The translations under genes and the position numbers were made by a program. Under the pieces are notes generated by a model, which saw only the letters and a program-made list of their open reading frames with translations, had not been told where the DNA came from and did no database searches. 64,000 nt of DNA from Isoetes taiwanensis (Eukaryota; Streptophyta; Lycopodiopsida; Isoetales; Isoetaceae): positions 9,238,992 through 9,302,991 of the forward strand of contig JAJEKV010000058.1 of the NCBI GenBank assembly GCA_021234155.1. The letters are read 5' to 3'. This document shows positions 1 through 12,266 of this stretch, one piece after another; within the stretch, counting starts at the first letter, position 1; the number at the start of each line of letters is the position of its first letter.

Positions 1-1310
1 TACCGGCCCGGTTGCAAGGGTGCAACAAAAGGCAACCCATCTTCCTCCATTGGAGCCTAGGGCAATGGCCTCCTTTGGACTTCCCTGGCTCCATTTTACT
101 CATCTCACATGCTCCCTGAATGAAAAAGCTCAAATTAAAACCATATAGCCCCAAACACCACAAATATGACCATATGAACCATATAAAACCATACAAACAT
201 ATTAAATATAACCATATTAAATCATACAACCATATTAACTAAAATCATATAACCATATTAAAGCATACAACCACACTCATTCTAAACCATATGTGAACAT
301 TGTAACCATATATACCATTGATACTATTCAACCATTGAAACCTTATTAAATACATAAGATAACATATATAAACATATAACCTACCCTTTCATATCTTGGC
401 ATGGCCACGCGGCCTCTTCGTGAGGCCGTGTACGTCGCCAAGAATCCGCGACTACCACGCCATGGAGGGCATGGCCCACACGTGGATGTAGTTTATTATT
501 GCACTTTTACGAGGTTTCGAGGGTGCAGCCGTAATTAATTGCACCCTCTTCCTCTCCCCAACCATTCTTCCTCCCCTGTTTTCTCGATCACTCTTCGAGC
601 TCCCCGTTTTTCCTTAAAGCTTTTTTCCGATCAGGCGATCGATCGAACCGAAGCGATTCCAAGGCCATCTTATGACAAAGCAGCTTTGGTCGACGGATCG
701 GGGCGCTTCCAAATACCGTTCTCGCTTGCAGATTCATTGTTCGAGCGGGCGTTACCGCCTGAGAAGAAAGTGAGGCCCTTTTTAGTGCTGCTTTTTAGTT
801 TTCTGTAAGTCCTTTAGTGCATTTTTACTTATATTCTGTTGTTAGAGGCTCTTATTAATCCCTAATACAATTTACCCCGACAAATCCTTATTCACGCTTT
901 TTGCCAACGACTATACCCACATGGAAGCGAACTTCGAAGCCTCCTCCTCATCCAAAGAAATCTTCCGTGTATGTTTTTGTAATATCATACCCTTTTTTAA
1001 TCTCATTTTTCTGTACTGTTCTCCACTGTTCTCTGTACTGTTCTCCACTGTTCTCTGTTTTCTCATTAATCTCATTAATCTTTGTATTGTTTTCTGTTTT
1101 TTGTGATCTTTTTCTTGCTTGTGGTTGAATTGAATACATTGTACAGGCACAAGTGAGAATAGTGGTTAGAGTAGTAGCAAGCAACCGAGATAGAAATCAT
1201 CAGAGACTGGTGTTAGGAAGTAAGATATTGCAGAGCATTAACAGAACATAACTAGGAATGTCTTTCTCCCAGCAAGAACTAAGAATAGGAATTGCTTCAC
1301 AGAATCTCCA
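1..1310. other. Intergenic, no gene recognised
   Basis: I see no supportable gene here. Positions 140-370 are A/T-rich with many short degenerate ACCATAT-like words. Around 1014-1060 a roughly 22-nt pyrimidine-rich unit containing TACTGTTCTCCACTGTTCTC is repeated in tandem. Open frames in this stretch are short and low in complexity, and look like chance. Confidence 0.5.
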
Positions 1311-1339
1311 TTTCTAACTCACAAAGAAATCCAATCGCA

Positions 1340-2930
1340 GAGACATGCGAGGAGGGAGTGGCGAGTTGAGAATACTTGCCGCCTTGCCAACCGGGGAAGT
1401 ACAGGCCTTCTTCTTCCGACTTCGAAGTCGAGAACTTCTCGACTTCATGGCGAGAAGAGGGAGTGTACACTGGACCGCTTGGCGAGGCTTGAGGGATTCG
1501 ACTTCAGCGATTCTCGATTGCACTGACTACCCAATGTCTTCACATTCTTTAGAACCTGGTTGCGACCTTCTGGACTCGTGAGTCGAGAATGTGATACCTG
1601 CCAATGGCCCTTTGTGCAGTCGCAGGTGCCTCCACCCAGTCTGAGCCACTCTCCTTCGAACCATGCTCATCGAATATTGCGAAGAGGACTGGCTCCGACT
1701 GGGTGGAGGCCTCGGCGACTAACCAATCGAGGTGTTGGCGCTCGACTTCGTGAGTCGAGAAAACGCAGGCTCTAGTGCACTCTAGAGCTGGCCTGCAGAC
1801 AGTCTTAACCACTCTCCTTCTATCTTCCTCGGACATTGCGAAGGGAAGTGGTTTTCACTGTCTGCAGGCCAACTCTTAGCAACCCAATTCTCTCAGGTGG
1901 TGTCGCAGCGGCCTCTACCCAATCAAAGACCGCCTCCTTCAACCATCTTCGCCGAATATTGGGCGGGGATGGGCTCGATTGGGTGGAGGCCTCGGGCGAC
2001 TAACCACAGAGGTGTTGGCCGCCGACTCGCGAGTCGAAAAATGGCCAGCTCTAGTGCACTTCTAGAGCTGGCTCGCAGACGCCTTAACAACTCTCCTTCT
2101 ATCTTCCTGACATTGCTAAGGGAAGTTGTTTTGACCGCCCTGCAGCCAACTCTTTAGCAACCCACAAGGAAACCACAGAGTTTGTCAGATGTATTTCTCG
2201 GCCAAGAAGTCGGGAATGCCTTACCCAACCGCAAGACTCCATGTGTACCATCCCGAAGTTCTCGATGGCTTAAGGCATTCTCGACTTGGCGAGTCGAGAA
2301 TGTAGACACGGTTAACAAATGCGATTCTCGACTCGCTAGTCGAGAATCCTCTAGCCACCAATTCTCCCTCGCGGTGGTCGCGAGGGCCTCTACCCAAATG
2401 AGCCACTCTGCGCATCGTGGAAACCATAGAGCTTGTTTGCGTGCATTCTCCTTTTCGCCAAGGAGTCGGAATGCCTTAACCAACCGGCACTCCGTGTGTA
2501 CTAACCGGAGTTCTGGATGGCCAAGGCATTCTCGACTTGCGAGTCGAGAATGTAGACAAAGTAGCCAACAATGCATTCTCGACTTCGCAAGTCGAGAATC
2601 CCTAGCCGACCAATTCTCCCTGTATGGTATGGTAGCGGTGGCCTCGACCCGTCGAGTCACTCTCCTTCGACCATCTTCGCCGAATATATTGCGAAGGGGA
2701 GGGGCTCGGACTGGGTGGGGGCCTCTACAACTAACCACAGGGAAACCACAGAGAGGAAGCCAAGGCTTGCATTCTCTACAACTACTGCACTTTGTATTCT
2801 CCTGTTTTTAGTCCCAAGTGCCTCTAGCCCTGCCTCGAGCCACTCTCCTTCCAAACCATCTTCCTCGAATATTGCTAAGAGGAGTGGTTCGAACCGGCTG
2901 CAGGCCCCTCCGGACTAACTACAAGAGGAT
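1340..2930. repeat. Cluster of degenerate palindromes and tandem long hairpins
   Basis: Two repeat types alternate. The first is a short palindrome of the form TCTCGACT(T)CGCGAGTCGAGA, with copies near 1410, 1575, 1750, 2025, 2285, 2325, 2535 and 2580, most with small indels. The second is a longer inverted repeat whose arms pair over about 14-30 nt. Positions 1628-1658 pair with 1681-1710 (about 27 of 30 positions), 1790-1803 with 1857-1870, and 1911-1924 with 1977-1990. Weaker versions lie at 2641-2730 and 2825-2905. The hairpins share an inner sequence near CTCTCCTTC and CGAATATTGCGAAG. No coding sequence is supported. It looks like the non-coding part of a mobile element related to the repeats at 5190-5520 and 8277-8552. 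Confidence 0.6.
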
Positions 2931-4340
2931 GCATTTGAACCGCATCTCCTGGGCCTTAGACCTAGCCTGATCTATGCACAACATTCCAAGAAAACACCAT
3001 GAAAAAAGACACCTAAAACGGAACTGTTCATTAACCCCCGATCCATTGTTTCCTTGCCGAGCATCTCTCGACCCAGAGAGTAAATCATCTCTCTAAGCTG
3101 AAAAATGCCGGACAAGGAAACAAATGAATCCGTCGAGCTTATCAGCAGCTTCCATTATTTAAACACACCCGGCATGTTCTACAAGCGAAATAACATAGGC
3201 ATCTCCTCGAACTCACCTCTTCACGCGGTAATTCCTTGGGCCATTTGTATCACGGATCCCGCAGCCTCACCTAGAGTGTTTGCTTCTTCTGCCGGTCTCT
3301 TCAAGAGTGTATTCAAGATCTAATACTTGTATCATCTGCGATTCTCGCAGATCCCCGCTCCATGGCGCCAAGATGTAGAGTTCCGCGGTCCGAAGCTCCT
3401 CTCCGCTTCCTACCTTAGCTCCGTGCTCATCGATCAAATCAACTGCTTGCAATAGGACGCGCGGTCAGGAAAAACACACATATGCAAGGCGCTGTTAGCA
3501 GCTTACCGCGTCGCGGCGCCATTCCGGAAGTCGCTTACAGTCGATGCTCCCCTCCGAACTCGAGGTCCCCAATGCCGCAGGGAAGATAAACTACGCTCCG
3601 CTCACTTAGTCCCTTGATGTGATTAAATTTCGAAATAGTGTTTGGGCGGGCTAAAGCCGACCGTGCTGTACCCTTAGCCCGCTTTTTTTCATAAATGATT
3701 GCATGTCCTTAAGTTCAAACTAAAGAACACGCCCGATCTTTTTTACATGCAGTCCTAAAACTCACAACGCGCGGAGGAAACTTAATTTACAGGGGGGTCC
3801 GAAGAGGATGAGAGGGCATACAGACATGACTCCGTCCAAGAAGCTTAGCGGGGAGGGGATGCTTCTACCAGCGGCAGCAAGAAGAAGAAGACAAACACCC
3901 CGTGAGCTCGAGGTTTTTCTTTTGTGGAATACCTTAACTCGATCCATCCTTTCTTCTTGCAAAGATTCACCTCTGACTCACTGGTGATCATCGGCCGAAC
4001 TCCATTCTTCGTCATCGAGGGATCGAGACAGAGCTTCTTGAAACAAAGAAGCAGATTCTTGGTGGTATGTCGAGGTATCGACAAGTGGGAAGGAGAAAGA
4101 TCTGCTTTCTACACCAAAGGGACAAGAAGAGCTCCTGAGACAAGTACAAGAAAATCGGTGTTGTGCTCTCCGCCTCTCGCTTTATTCAAGCATTTAACAC
4201 TACATGTCGAGGACTGCCAGAAGAGTAAGTTCTATCGCACCAAAAAATTAGCAGTTTCAAATTATTCTCACTCTTCCATGAGCAAGGCTAAGGGCACCGA
4301 AAAAAGGCCGGCGCCTTTAAATTGTTAGAACCTTGGGTGG
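2931..4340. other. No recognisable gene
   Basis: Several 60-130 codon open frames exist, for example on plus at 3924-4328, but none has a recognisable domain or a convincing start context. The stretch probably belongs to the same degraded mobile region as its neighbours. Confidence 0.4.
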
Positions 4341-4355
4341 AAGGATCTGGAAGGG

Positions 4356-4943
4356 ATGAAGGAGGCCGGAACCCTAACATCCAGGGAGCTTGGTATGGAG
4401 ATTTCCAGAGTCAGGGAAAAACTGTTCAATACGGGGAGCTTCACTTCTACTGTGCTGAAGGCTCTACAACACTCTACAGTGGGGAATGAAGTTGTGGTTC
4501 ATACACAAAAAAGTCCACCAAAAAACAAAGATGGGGAAGATGACACCACACGGGAGGAATCAGATGACGAAGGAGACGAAGATATGGTCGACTCTCCAAT
4601 AATGGATCCAGATGATCAGATCAGGATTTCACAGAGAGGGGCACAGAAAATGGAGTGGCTAGCTCAGTATTATCCATTGGGAATATCACACAAGCTGCTG
4701 CTGGACATTAGACGGCTGAAGGTTTGCACGGGAGATGCCGTCTTGTTCAACCACAGGGAATTTAATCCAGCACACATGCTGGAGATTCTGAACCTGATGG
4801 TGCGACATCCTGTTGCAGATCCAATGCCTGCGGATGTCATACCTTTTAGCAGATCGACAGGTGAGTTGTTCAGCTGGAAGTCTGAGAAAGATCCGAAGGA
4901 AAAGACGCCCGGCTCGGGTTGTAGGACGGTCAGCATTCGCTGA
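4356..4943 (+). pseudogene. Unrecognised protein exon of palindrome-bearing element A
   Basis: This open frame of 195 codons has an acidic stretch near residues 60-75 and then a predicted globular part including the words MEWLAQYYPLGISHK and DAVLFNHREFNPAHML. I do not recognise the family. It is followed by the palindrome array at 5190-5520 and then by more coding-like sequence on the same strand (5590-8165). A single multi-exon gene with the palindromes in an intron is therefore plausible. Coding sequence breaks near its end into another frame, suggesting an intron boundary or indel. It is probably a gene of a mobile element rather than a host gene, because the same palindromes surround it. 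Confidence 0.4.
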
Positions 4944-5189
4944 GGGCGGCTCAAGTATTGCGTAATTTGAGAAGGAGGTGCCGCAGCGATCAAGGATAGA
5001 TATGCCAGCGAGAGTGCAGAGTTCTTTTCTACGGAGACGCCAAAGAACCAAACCGCCAAAGATTAGCCACGCTGTAACACAATAGCAAATGAAAGTGCCA
5101 GCTACGTGAAGGTAAATAACTCTCTCGGATCTTTCCATTCTCACTCGCTGAAGTCGAAAAGCCCTACCATCCTAACATTTGCCGATTAT

Positions 5190-5520
5190 CACTGGGGTTT
5201 CTCGACTCGCGAGTCGAGAAAGCCAGGGTAACACAGAAAATCAAAGGATGCAGAGCTTTCTCGACTCGCGAGTCGAGAAAACCCAGAGAAGTAAAAGAAA
5301 ATTAGACGTTCAAGGGACTTTCACTTCGCGAGTCGAAAGCCCCGCCATCCTAACATTTGCCGATTATCACCGGGGTTTCGACTCGCGAGGCGAAAGCCGT
5401 GGTAACACGTAAAAATCAAAGGATGCGAGCTTTCTCGACTTCGCGAGTCGAAAACCAAGATAAGTAAAAGAAAATTAGACGCTCAAGGGACTTTCTCGAC
5501 TCGCGAGAATCGAAAAAACC
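5190..5520. repeat. Array of TCTCGACTCGCGAGTCGAGA palindromes
   Basis: Six copies of the palindrome lie about 58-61 bp apart, centred near 5210, 5270, 5330, 5387, 5441 and 5503. The first two are essentially perfect and the later ones have lost one to a few bases. The spacers also repeat as a set of three: one with CCATCCTAACATTTGCCGAT, one with AATCAAAGGATGC, one with AAGTAAAAGAAAATTAGACG. A three-palindrome unit of roughly 175 bp has therefore been duplicated in tandem. The array lies between coding-like segments, probably in an intron. Confidence 0.8.
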
Positions 5521-5559
5521 GGGCTACTATTTACCGCTTATTCCGTGTTTGTAGATACT

Positions 5560-7166
5560 TTCATGCTCGACATTGGTACATTGATCTGAATGCAGCCCTT
5601 ATCCCCGACCAGATCATACACGCTAGGCAACGATTGGAAAGCATTGGGTTGTCCTCGGCCCTAAAGGAAACAGGCTCCCTGGATAAGTGGAAGACCTTTG
5701 AGAAACTATGCATATGTTCTCACCGGAGGGACAGAAAAATGATGAGGGAGAGGAAGAAGAGGAGAAGAAGAAGAGAACACCAAGGAAAGGCAGGGAGTCT
5801 CTCTCAGACCAATATGACCTCATTCTTAGCACTGAGGCGGTCTGGGAGAAATGGACTGAGATATGGGCTCAATGGACAAGAGGCAAGCTGAAGGACAAAG
5901 AATGGAGAATTTCCAAGCGGGCCAGATTCCAAGTTGTTTGACAAGCGCCATGAAGAGGATACTGTGGCCTCACGGACAAAAAAGAAACGCTTGACCTACA
6001 AGGCAAAATCTTGGATGGAACAATCCTGCTAAGGAAGACCAGGAGTTCTAAAATGCAGGACGCAAAGGATTATGCCACAGTCCTAAAGCGGCTGGCATCC
6101 GCGGAGTTACGCAACGTTGCATCTAATGAATACCATGATTTTGATTATTACAAGGAAAAGGCTGCCCTTGATGAGGAAGACATGAAGGAATTGAACCGCC
6201 TATGTCAACCCTACATCAACACCAAGCTGAAGCGTAACGTCAAAACCCTTCCTTTCCCCTCGAACGTGCTATGGCAATTACGAAGAGGAAGCTTGGATTT
6301 GGGGTGGTCCCATTTAAAGGCGCACGATAGCTCCCCCCATTTCTCGTTACTTTGGGACACAAGGGATTTGGTGGTGCAGGCCGGCACTGGACCCGTGGCA
6401 CTATTTGCCATCAATATGATCGAAGACCCCACCCTTTTTTATGACAAAGCTGACATAGAGCAAACCAGGGGGTACAAGACGGACACCGACATGACCGACC
6501 CTGATACTTTTCGGTTTCCTTGTCTTTTGCATGCCGGGCAATCAAACAATCGTTGTTGTCCCAATGGGCAAATTGATATTAACTTCACCAACAAGATCAT
6601 GCACTCCATATACTGAACTTGATCATGAGTGCGGACTTGGCTTGCCGGCACCAAGCTTTGCCAACATAGTTTTGGTTTTGATTTCAAGATCGGTGATACG
6701 ACTGGATAAGTGGTGGTCTAGCGAGCATCATTATCTCGACAAGTTCATGATCTCTCAAGAGCGGATGGAACCCTAGAAGGGGGGGCAGGTTTATGGAGGA
6801 TGTTCCATCGATGGACAAGGTCGACAAAGATGGTGCGACCGGGTCCTATACATAGAATTCCTATCCGGCCAAGAGTTATCAAGTACTTCATAACCAGCTT
6901 GGTGAGGAAGATCAAATTGTATGCGAAAGTGGTACATGAATGGCCTGTTCTCTCGAGGGGCTATCTTTGTTTGGAATGAAACCTATATCCGTGGTTGGAA
7001 ATAAGGACATGGTTGAAACCATTCGGTCATACCGGATCTGCTTCATGAGCATTTCAAGGGGAGGAAGACAAATGGAAGCAAGAAAGACGACGAGGACGAG
7101 GGAGACAAAGGCGGCCGGAGACGAAATGTCGAAGGTTTGGACCAGAATGCTGCGAAAACATTATTG
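5560..7166 (+). pseudogene. Unrecognised acidic/basic protein of element A, broken
   Basis: Coding-like sequence continues in several frames. One part at about 5590-5941 has a Glu/Lys-rich run and the word DQYDLILSTEAVWEKWTEIW. The clearest part, 6050-6616, includes DAKDYATVLKRLASAELRNV and NTKLKRNVKTLPFPSNVLWQ. A further part reaches a charged DEDEGDKGGRRR-like segment near 7090-7130. Frame changes between these pieces imply indels or unrecognised introns. At 7180 coding sequence ends at a good donor (GAG followed by GTGAGT) and the next intron carries two more palindromes. I do not recognise the family. Context suggests it is the N-terminal part of the protein that ends in the NIF-like domain at 7364-8165. 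Confidence 0.4.
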
Positions 7167-7204
7167 AAAACCCGAGGCAGAGGTGAGTTTACTTTGCTCT
7201 ATCG

Positions 7205-7292
7205 GTGTTTCTCGACTTCGCGAAGTCGAGAAAAACGTTCCTTTCAATACCTTTTCTTTTCATTCTCGACTTCGCGAAGTCGAAAAACTTCG
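7205..7292. repeat. Two intronic palindromes, TTCTCGACTTCGCGAAGTCG form
   Basis: Copies at about 7207-7232 and 7261-7286 have the longer centre CTTCGCGAAG, so the palindrome varies in its middle while keeping TCTCGAC arms. They follow a GTGAGT donor-like site at 7180 and precede the NIF-like exon, which places them in an intron. Confidence 0.75.
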
Positions 7293-7363
7293 TTCCTCTC
7301 GACAGATGTCATCATTTCGTGGAATTCCTTGTCAACGACTCGGATCATTGTCATTGAAAGCAT

Positions 7364-8165
7364 CGGTTCACTTCGCGAGGAGGAGAATGCACTTCCCAAA
7401 GACAATCCAGAGCAAGACACTGCTAACAGCCAGAAAGGACCGGAGAAGATAATGATCCCGCATTTGGATCCCGATGAACCGGAAATATGGTCAGAGCCAA
7501 ACTCCAAGCCGGGATCCAAATTTGGTCCCACCAAGCTTGTAATATTTGACATCAATGGAGTATTAGCTGCAAAGATACCACGACAAAGACGTCCCCGAGA
7601 TTAACACCTCGCGGATCCCAACCAAAGCAGAGCATAAAATAGTGTATCCGGGCCTAGAGCTAAGGAAATTATTGAATGGTGCCCGAACGGGATTCGGTGG
7701 GCATATGGTCTTGTATGGCAAAGAAAAATATTGTCAATGTTCTTGGTGTTCTCGGCATTTCAGTTTTGAAGTTCAAGTTCGTTTGGGGAAACGAAAGGGT
7801 CGAGCATGTGAAGGACCTCGATCCAGCCATCACAAAGGGGAAGCCTATAATGGTGAAAAGGCTGGACAGCGTTTATGAGCAATTCCAGGACTATGGCAAA
7901 CACAACACGCTGATCATAGATGACTCATTACAAGTGCTATCATAACGCGCGCATAAAAATACAATCATTGCTAAGCCATATCGACCGAAGAATATGAGAC
8001 GGATAGGTGGTTGTCCTTCGGTCTCTGTCCCCGCCTTGGCGGAATCCTCTTTGCCATTCTTGTCGCCCGATGTGCTTACTTAACTATCCGAGCCTCACGG
8101 AACCCGATCCAGAGAGCAAGGCGATCATGAAAGCTATGGACGACAAATACTTTGGTGAACAAGAA
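7364..8165 (+). pseudogene. NIF/FCP1-like HAD phosphatase domain, frameshifted
   Basis: Three frames together give the order expected for an NLI-interacting-factor/FCP1-type HAD domain. At about 7530-7570 is the nucleotide-binding-like strand KLVIFDINGVL. At about 7640-7720 are words resembling the family's PGL...LL.WC...F.VGIWS segment. At about 7900-7945 is LIIDDS followed by residues resembling the K..N...I..Y end of the fold. The catalytic signature is normally DxDx(T/V). Here it reads DINGV, with Asn in place of the second Asp, a variant I recall from some plant relatives and one that would be expected to weaken phosphatase activity. At least two frame changes (near 7580 and 7710) mean no intact protein is encoded as written. 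It appears to be the C-terminal part of the element-A gene, flanked by palindromes on both sides. Confidence 0.6.
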
Positions 8166-8276
8166 GAGTGACCCCTGCTTTCAGATAGTCAAATTGTGTG
8201 AATATTGTAAACGAACGTGAACACATGTATTGAACATTTTGTAATGAATATACTTGTATATTGAGTTTACGATGCC

Positions 8277-8552
8277 TTTCTCGACTCACGAGTCGTGAAA
8301 GGCATGCTTGGCCTGTTGATGAGACCATTTGTACGTTTCATTGTGTGACTGAATGCAGGCATGATCTATTATGATAATGCTTGTACATTGCGTTTCCTAG
8401 GCCTTTCTCGACTCGCGAGTCGAGAAAGGCATGCCGGTTATCTCTGATCGAACCATTTGTATGCTTCCGTGTGTGATTGGATGCAACCATATTCTAATGA
8501 GAATGGTTGTACTTTCACTTTTATGGGCCTTTCTCGACTCGCGAAATCGAGA
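8277..8552. repeat. Three 3'-flanking palindromes of element A
   Basis: Palindromes of the TTTCTCGACTCGCGAGTCGA type lie at about 8277-8306, 8403-8432 and 8527-8553, spaced near 125 bp. The middle copy is perfect over 30 bp, including the flanking GCC/GGC. The first has a transition in each arm, and the third has an altered centre. The intervening sequence is also repeated: each unit contains a GTACATTG/GTATGCTTC and TGTGTGA(C/T)TG-like segment. A further half-palindrome, CTCGACTCGCGA, lies at about 9311-9322. Confidence 0.75.
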
Positions 8553-8648
8553 AAGACACTACTTCCCACCGCCATTGGATGCGGTTGTATGGAATGAATG
8601 TTCTCCGGTGTAATTTGATTTCAACGTTCTTTTCTTCGCTTTTGATTA

Positions 8649-9205
8649 ATGGCAACCGTAATTGTTAATCATACTCTCCTTGCTCCGTGGGTTCGAGCAC
8701 ACGATCCGACACCGGCACGCAGCATCCCGCCGGGCATCCACGAGACCGCTCCAGCGGCACGAGATCCCGCTCAAGGCGGAAGAAATACCGCTTACAGCAC
8801 GATCCCGGTCCACGCTACACTCTTGCTCGGCCTTTGGGACAAGGTTGCTCGCGAATTCAGAGGTTGCTCGCTACACCACAGGGGATAAAGAACAAAAATA
8901 AGAACAAAGAGAAAGTCCAGCAAGCTCAAAGCATCTTGCAAGCATTGCATAACATCCACGGAGGGTGGGGAAGGAGCATATTCGATGAAAGGCTGCGGGA
9001 GGCGAGTGGAGAAGTCGGGTGGACATGGCGGCCGGTAGCTCTAGAGGCACCTCCACGTGAGGCATTCCACACTCTTCAGGTTGCCCCCAAGGCTTACAGA
9101 CGGCATGAAGAAGCGCCACAAGTTAATCCCCTAAGGTGGACCACCTACCAAGATGATGTAACTGTAGTGACAGCAAGACCGCCATGGTCTCTGCGTCCGA
9201 TGTAA
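8649..9205 (+). CDS. Possible short ORF, unrecognised
   Basis: Overlapping open frames reach 172 codons, with a basic NKNKNKEK stretch in the middle and a Trp-rich end. No domain is recognised. It lies inside the palindrome-bearing region, so it may be a fragment of the same element. Chance is a serious alternative. Confidence 0.2.
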
Positions 9206-12200
9206 AATACATTGTATCTGTTCAATTTATTAATAAAAATTCTTTTTCAACTAGATCTTTGGTTTCAAACTTTAATGAATTTCCTTTGTTTCAGTTGCAT
9301 TGTTTTTGTTCTCGACTCGCGAACCAGGGAAAACTGCAGCAAAGCTCGGATTCAGAGTTTTATTCAAAAATTCGAATTAAGGATAGTTTTCGGGTCGGGG
9401 TGCTACTTTTTATGTAAATTAACCGGGTTCCCAAAAAAAAATGGGAATGGAATGAGTCCCACTTTAATTAAATACGACTTTTAGGAACCTCCTCCTCTCC
9501 ATCCCTCAACTCTTCTTCAGACTCCCCTTCTTGAGTTTCCATCATGACTAGAGACTTTGGATCCCTGGCAACCTGTTCTTCGAATCTTGAAGTCCCCTGA
9601 ATTATATCCTAAGTATTCACCAGCGTGGTCCCTGCCAGTGCGTTGATGGTATCTTTTCTTCTCCTAAACAGTTGCAGATCTGGCGAGCCAAGGGTGACAT
9701 TGTATGATTCATATGGCAATTAGTGTATACTTTGACAACTTGTTGACATGGGGAGGTCTGACCTGGGATGAAAGAAAGCAGTTAGCCATTTGGGTAGACT
9801 TTCCCATGTGGCTTCCTTTTGAGAAACCTTGATAAGTATCTGCTCCTCCATATTTGAATCTAATCGATTCATTTCCTCACTAAATCAAAATCAATCTCAT
9901 GTTCGAAATCATATTTACAAAATAAATGCAGCTCTATATACACATTGTTGACTACCAAGAATGAAAATAACATAACTCCAACATGAGATTAGATCTCAAA
10001 ATGTTCTTGCCTGATTATTTTTACTGAGGTAGATGCGGCTATATCCAGCATTTTATTACTCAGAAGAGTTGTTTTTATTTTCTATAAAGATAAAACTAGG
10101 GTTAGGAGGATGCGTAACCTGAAGGTGAAGCTCCAAATCAAATGTGATCTTCCAGGCATTTACTATTAGTTCATGCTCTAAAGAATGTGCCAGAATAGCC
10201 AGAACCCATGATTCTGATACATTGAAGCATGGAGCATGACACACTCCTAAAATAGAAGACCAGTTTGCAGAAAAAAATTGTAAGGCATTGACAATTCATG
10301 TGCAACCTCAACAAAAGGTCAGCACTATAGCAGCCTTCAGGTCTACCTAACTTAGCAGGAGATTGTAAAAAAAGGATCTAGTCCATTAAAAAAATATACA
10401 TCAAGTAATACATTTTCTTGCAAACAGAAGCTCGCTTATAAGTATCTTATTATCTTGGTCGCAATCAAGTTTGGGAAACACCACAATCTCTAATTTTTAA
10501 GATAACTCTAAGATTTTGAATCGGATTACCTGAATGGCTAGATCTGCATTCGTTTCATAGTTAATACCGGCATTTATAACATGTATGCAAATATTCAAAC
10601 ATGCATAAAAAATGCTTCACATTTGTAGTTACGATTTTGCTTTAAAAAAAAAAAAAATTGAAACTAAAGCTACAAAACTAATGAATGAAATCTGGAATTT
10701 GCGATACTCAAGGGTGTCAAAAAGTTGGCTAAAGTCCCTCGAACACACTACCAGAGGAAAGGTGAATTCTGACCTCGGGGGGGGAGGATCCAAGAAAATT
10801 TTGGCTATTATTTTTATTTTTGTACTTTTAAGCCTACCTAAGATTCGTGCAATCTTTTTAAAAGAATTTGAAATATTCGCCCTTAGAGACAACACTATTC
10901 TAGCATTTTCTCCAGCACCAAAAGATGTTCCTATGATTAGTACTTACATGGATGTGGATGCCTCTAATGTTCTAAAGAGTTGTGGGTGGTGTTGCTATGC
11001 CACCAGGTTCCAAAATGGACGATGTACTTCCAGGCAATGCCGAGACAGGTTCTACTAAAAAAGACTACGATATTAATATACTTGAAATATGTTTCTAAAC
11101 ATCAATCTGTGTTAACAACTAAATGACAAATATATGCACAAAGCTTTTTAAGCATTTTAATAAAGGAACGGATTTTAATCTTCATTAACCTTCAAGAAAG
11201 GTAGAGAACAAGTTATCTTTCAGCTTTATTTCAATGATGAAGAGAAATAGAATAGAATAGAATATGATTTTATCGTCCACGGAGACCAACTGGCCTAACC
11301 TAGAGAAGAATCCATTCTGCCATATCTAATGCATGATAGGAAAAAAGGCCTTTAGAAAAAATGTGGGGATCTAATCCACTGCGCCAGAGCTCCAAACCAT
11401 TTATTTCTGGGCCAAATCCAATAGAGAAGATTGACCTAAAACTTCTAGCCCCGTTAGGCAGTGCCGGCTAAAATTTCCAGCCCTAGCAATTAGAGCCTCC
11501 AACAGAATATTGTAATAAAAGAAGGATTGCCCCACGGTTTTGTAAATACTCCGAATCTGTCGGAGGAGGAGAAAATAAGAAGGAAAGGAAAGGAAGAGGG
11601 GAACAAAATGGAGGGAGCCATCTTAACATCGAGCACCCAACAAATCTCAGTGTTCATAATTTCTGTCTTTTCTATTTTCCCTGGCCCTAGATATGAAAAA
11701 ATGAAGATCCATGGATAGAGGCCTATGCTACGTAAGATTTGGTTGATGTGGCAGAGCCACATGGATAGGCCAAAATTCCAGGAAGGTTGTAGGCCTGGTA
11801 GGGCTGGTAAAAAAGGGGAGGAGGGAAGAGGGGAAGGAGGAAAGAAATTACACCATGTACCAGACGAATGGATCAAATTACGCCTATATTTCGTTCTTAT
11901 TTGGCGAAATTTTTTTTTGCATTTTCAGAAATGGCGGCACTTACGAGTTGCCCCTTCTCTCCTCCGGGTCTTTCTACCGGCATAATTGTCATAGCCAAGA
12001 ATAGGGCTCAGCCCCATCTTGTCGCAAGGAGTAAAAGTGTTCAAATTGTCTCTTCTTTTGCTGGGATTTTTCACTTACCCAGAGCTCTAATTCTTTCATT
12101 TATTTTGCTTCCCTTATCCTGTTCAAAGCCCAGAAAGGCGTTTCGTGGGGTGCTCTGCCAATGTCTTCTTATCCTTTGGCTTACTTGAGCATTTAATTCC

Positions 12201-12266
12201 ATTCCACTGCTCTGCTAAAGCTTTATTTTGATCCCAAAGAAGCGAGGATCTGTTGCAAAAATCAAC
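9206..12266. other. Long stretch without a recognisable gene
   Basis: The sequence is A/T-rich and contains only short open frames with low-complexity translations. I see no domain, array or terminal repeat here. Purine-rich sequence occurs at 11570-11610 and 11800-11850. Confidence 0.5.
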
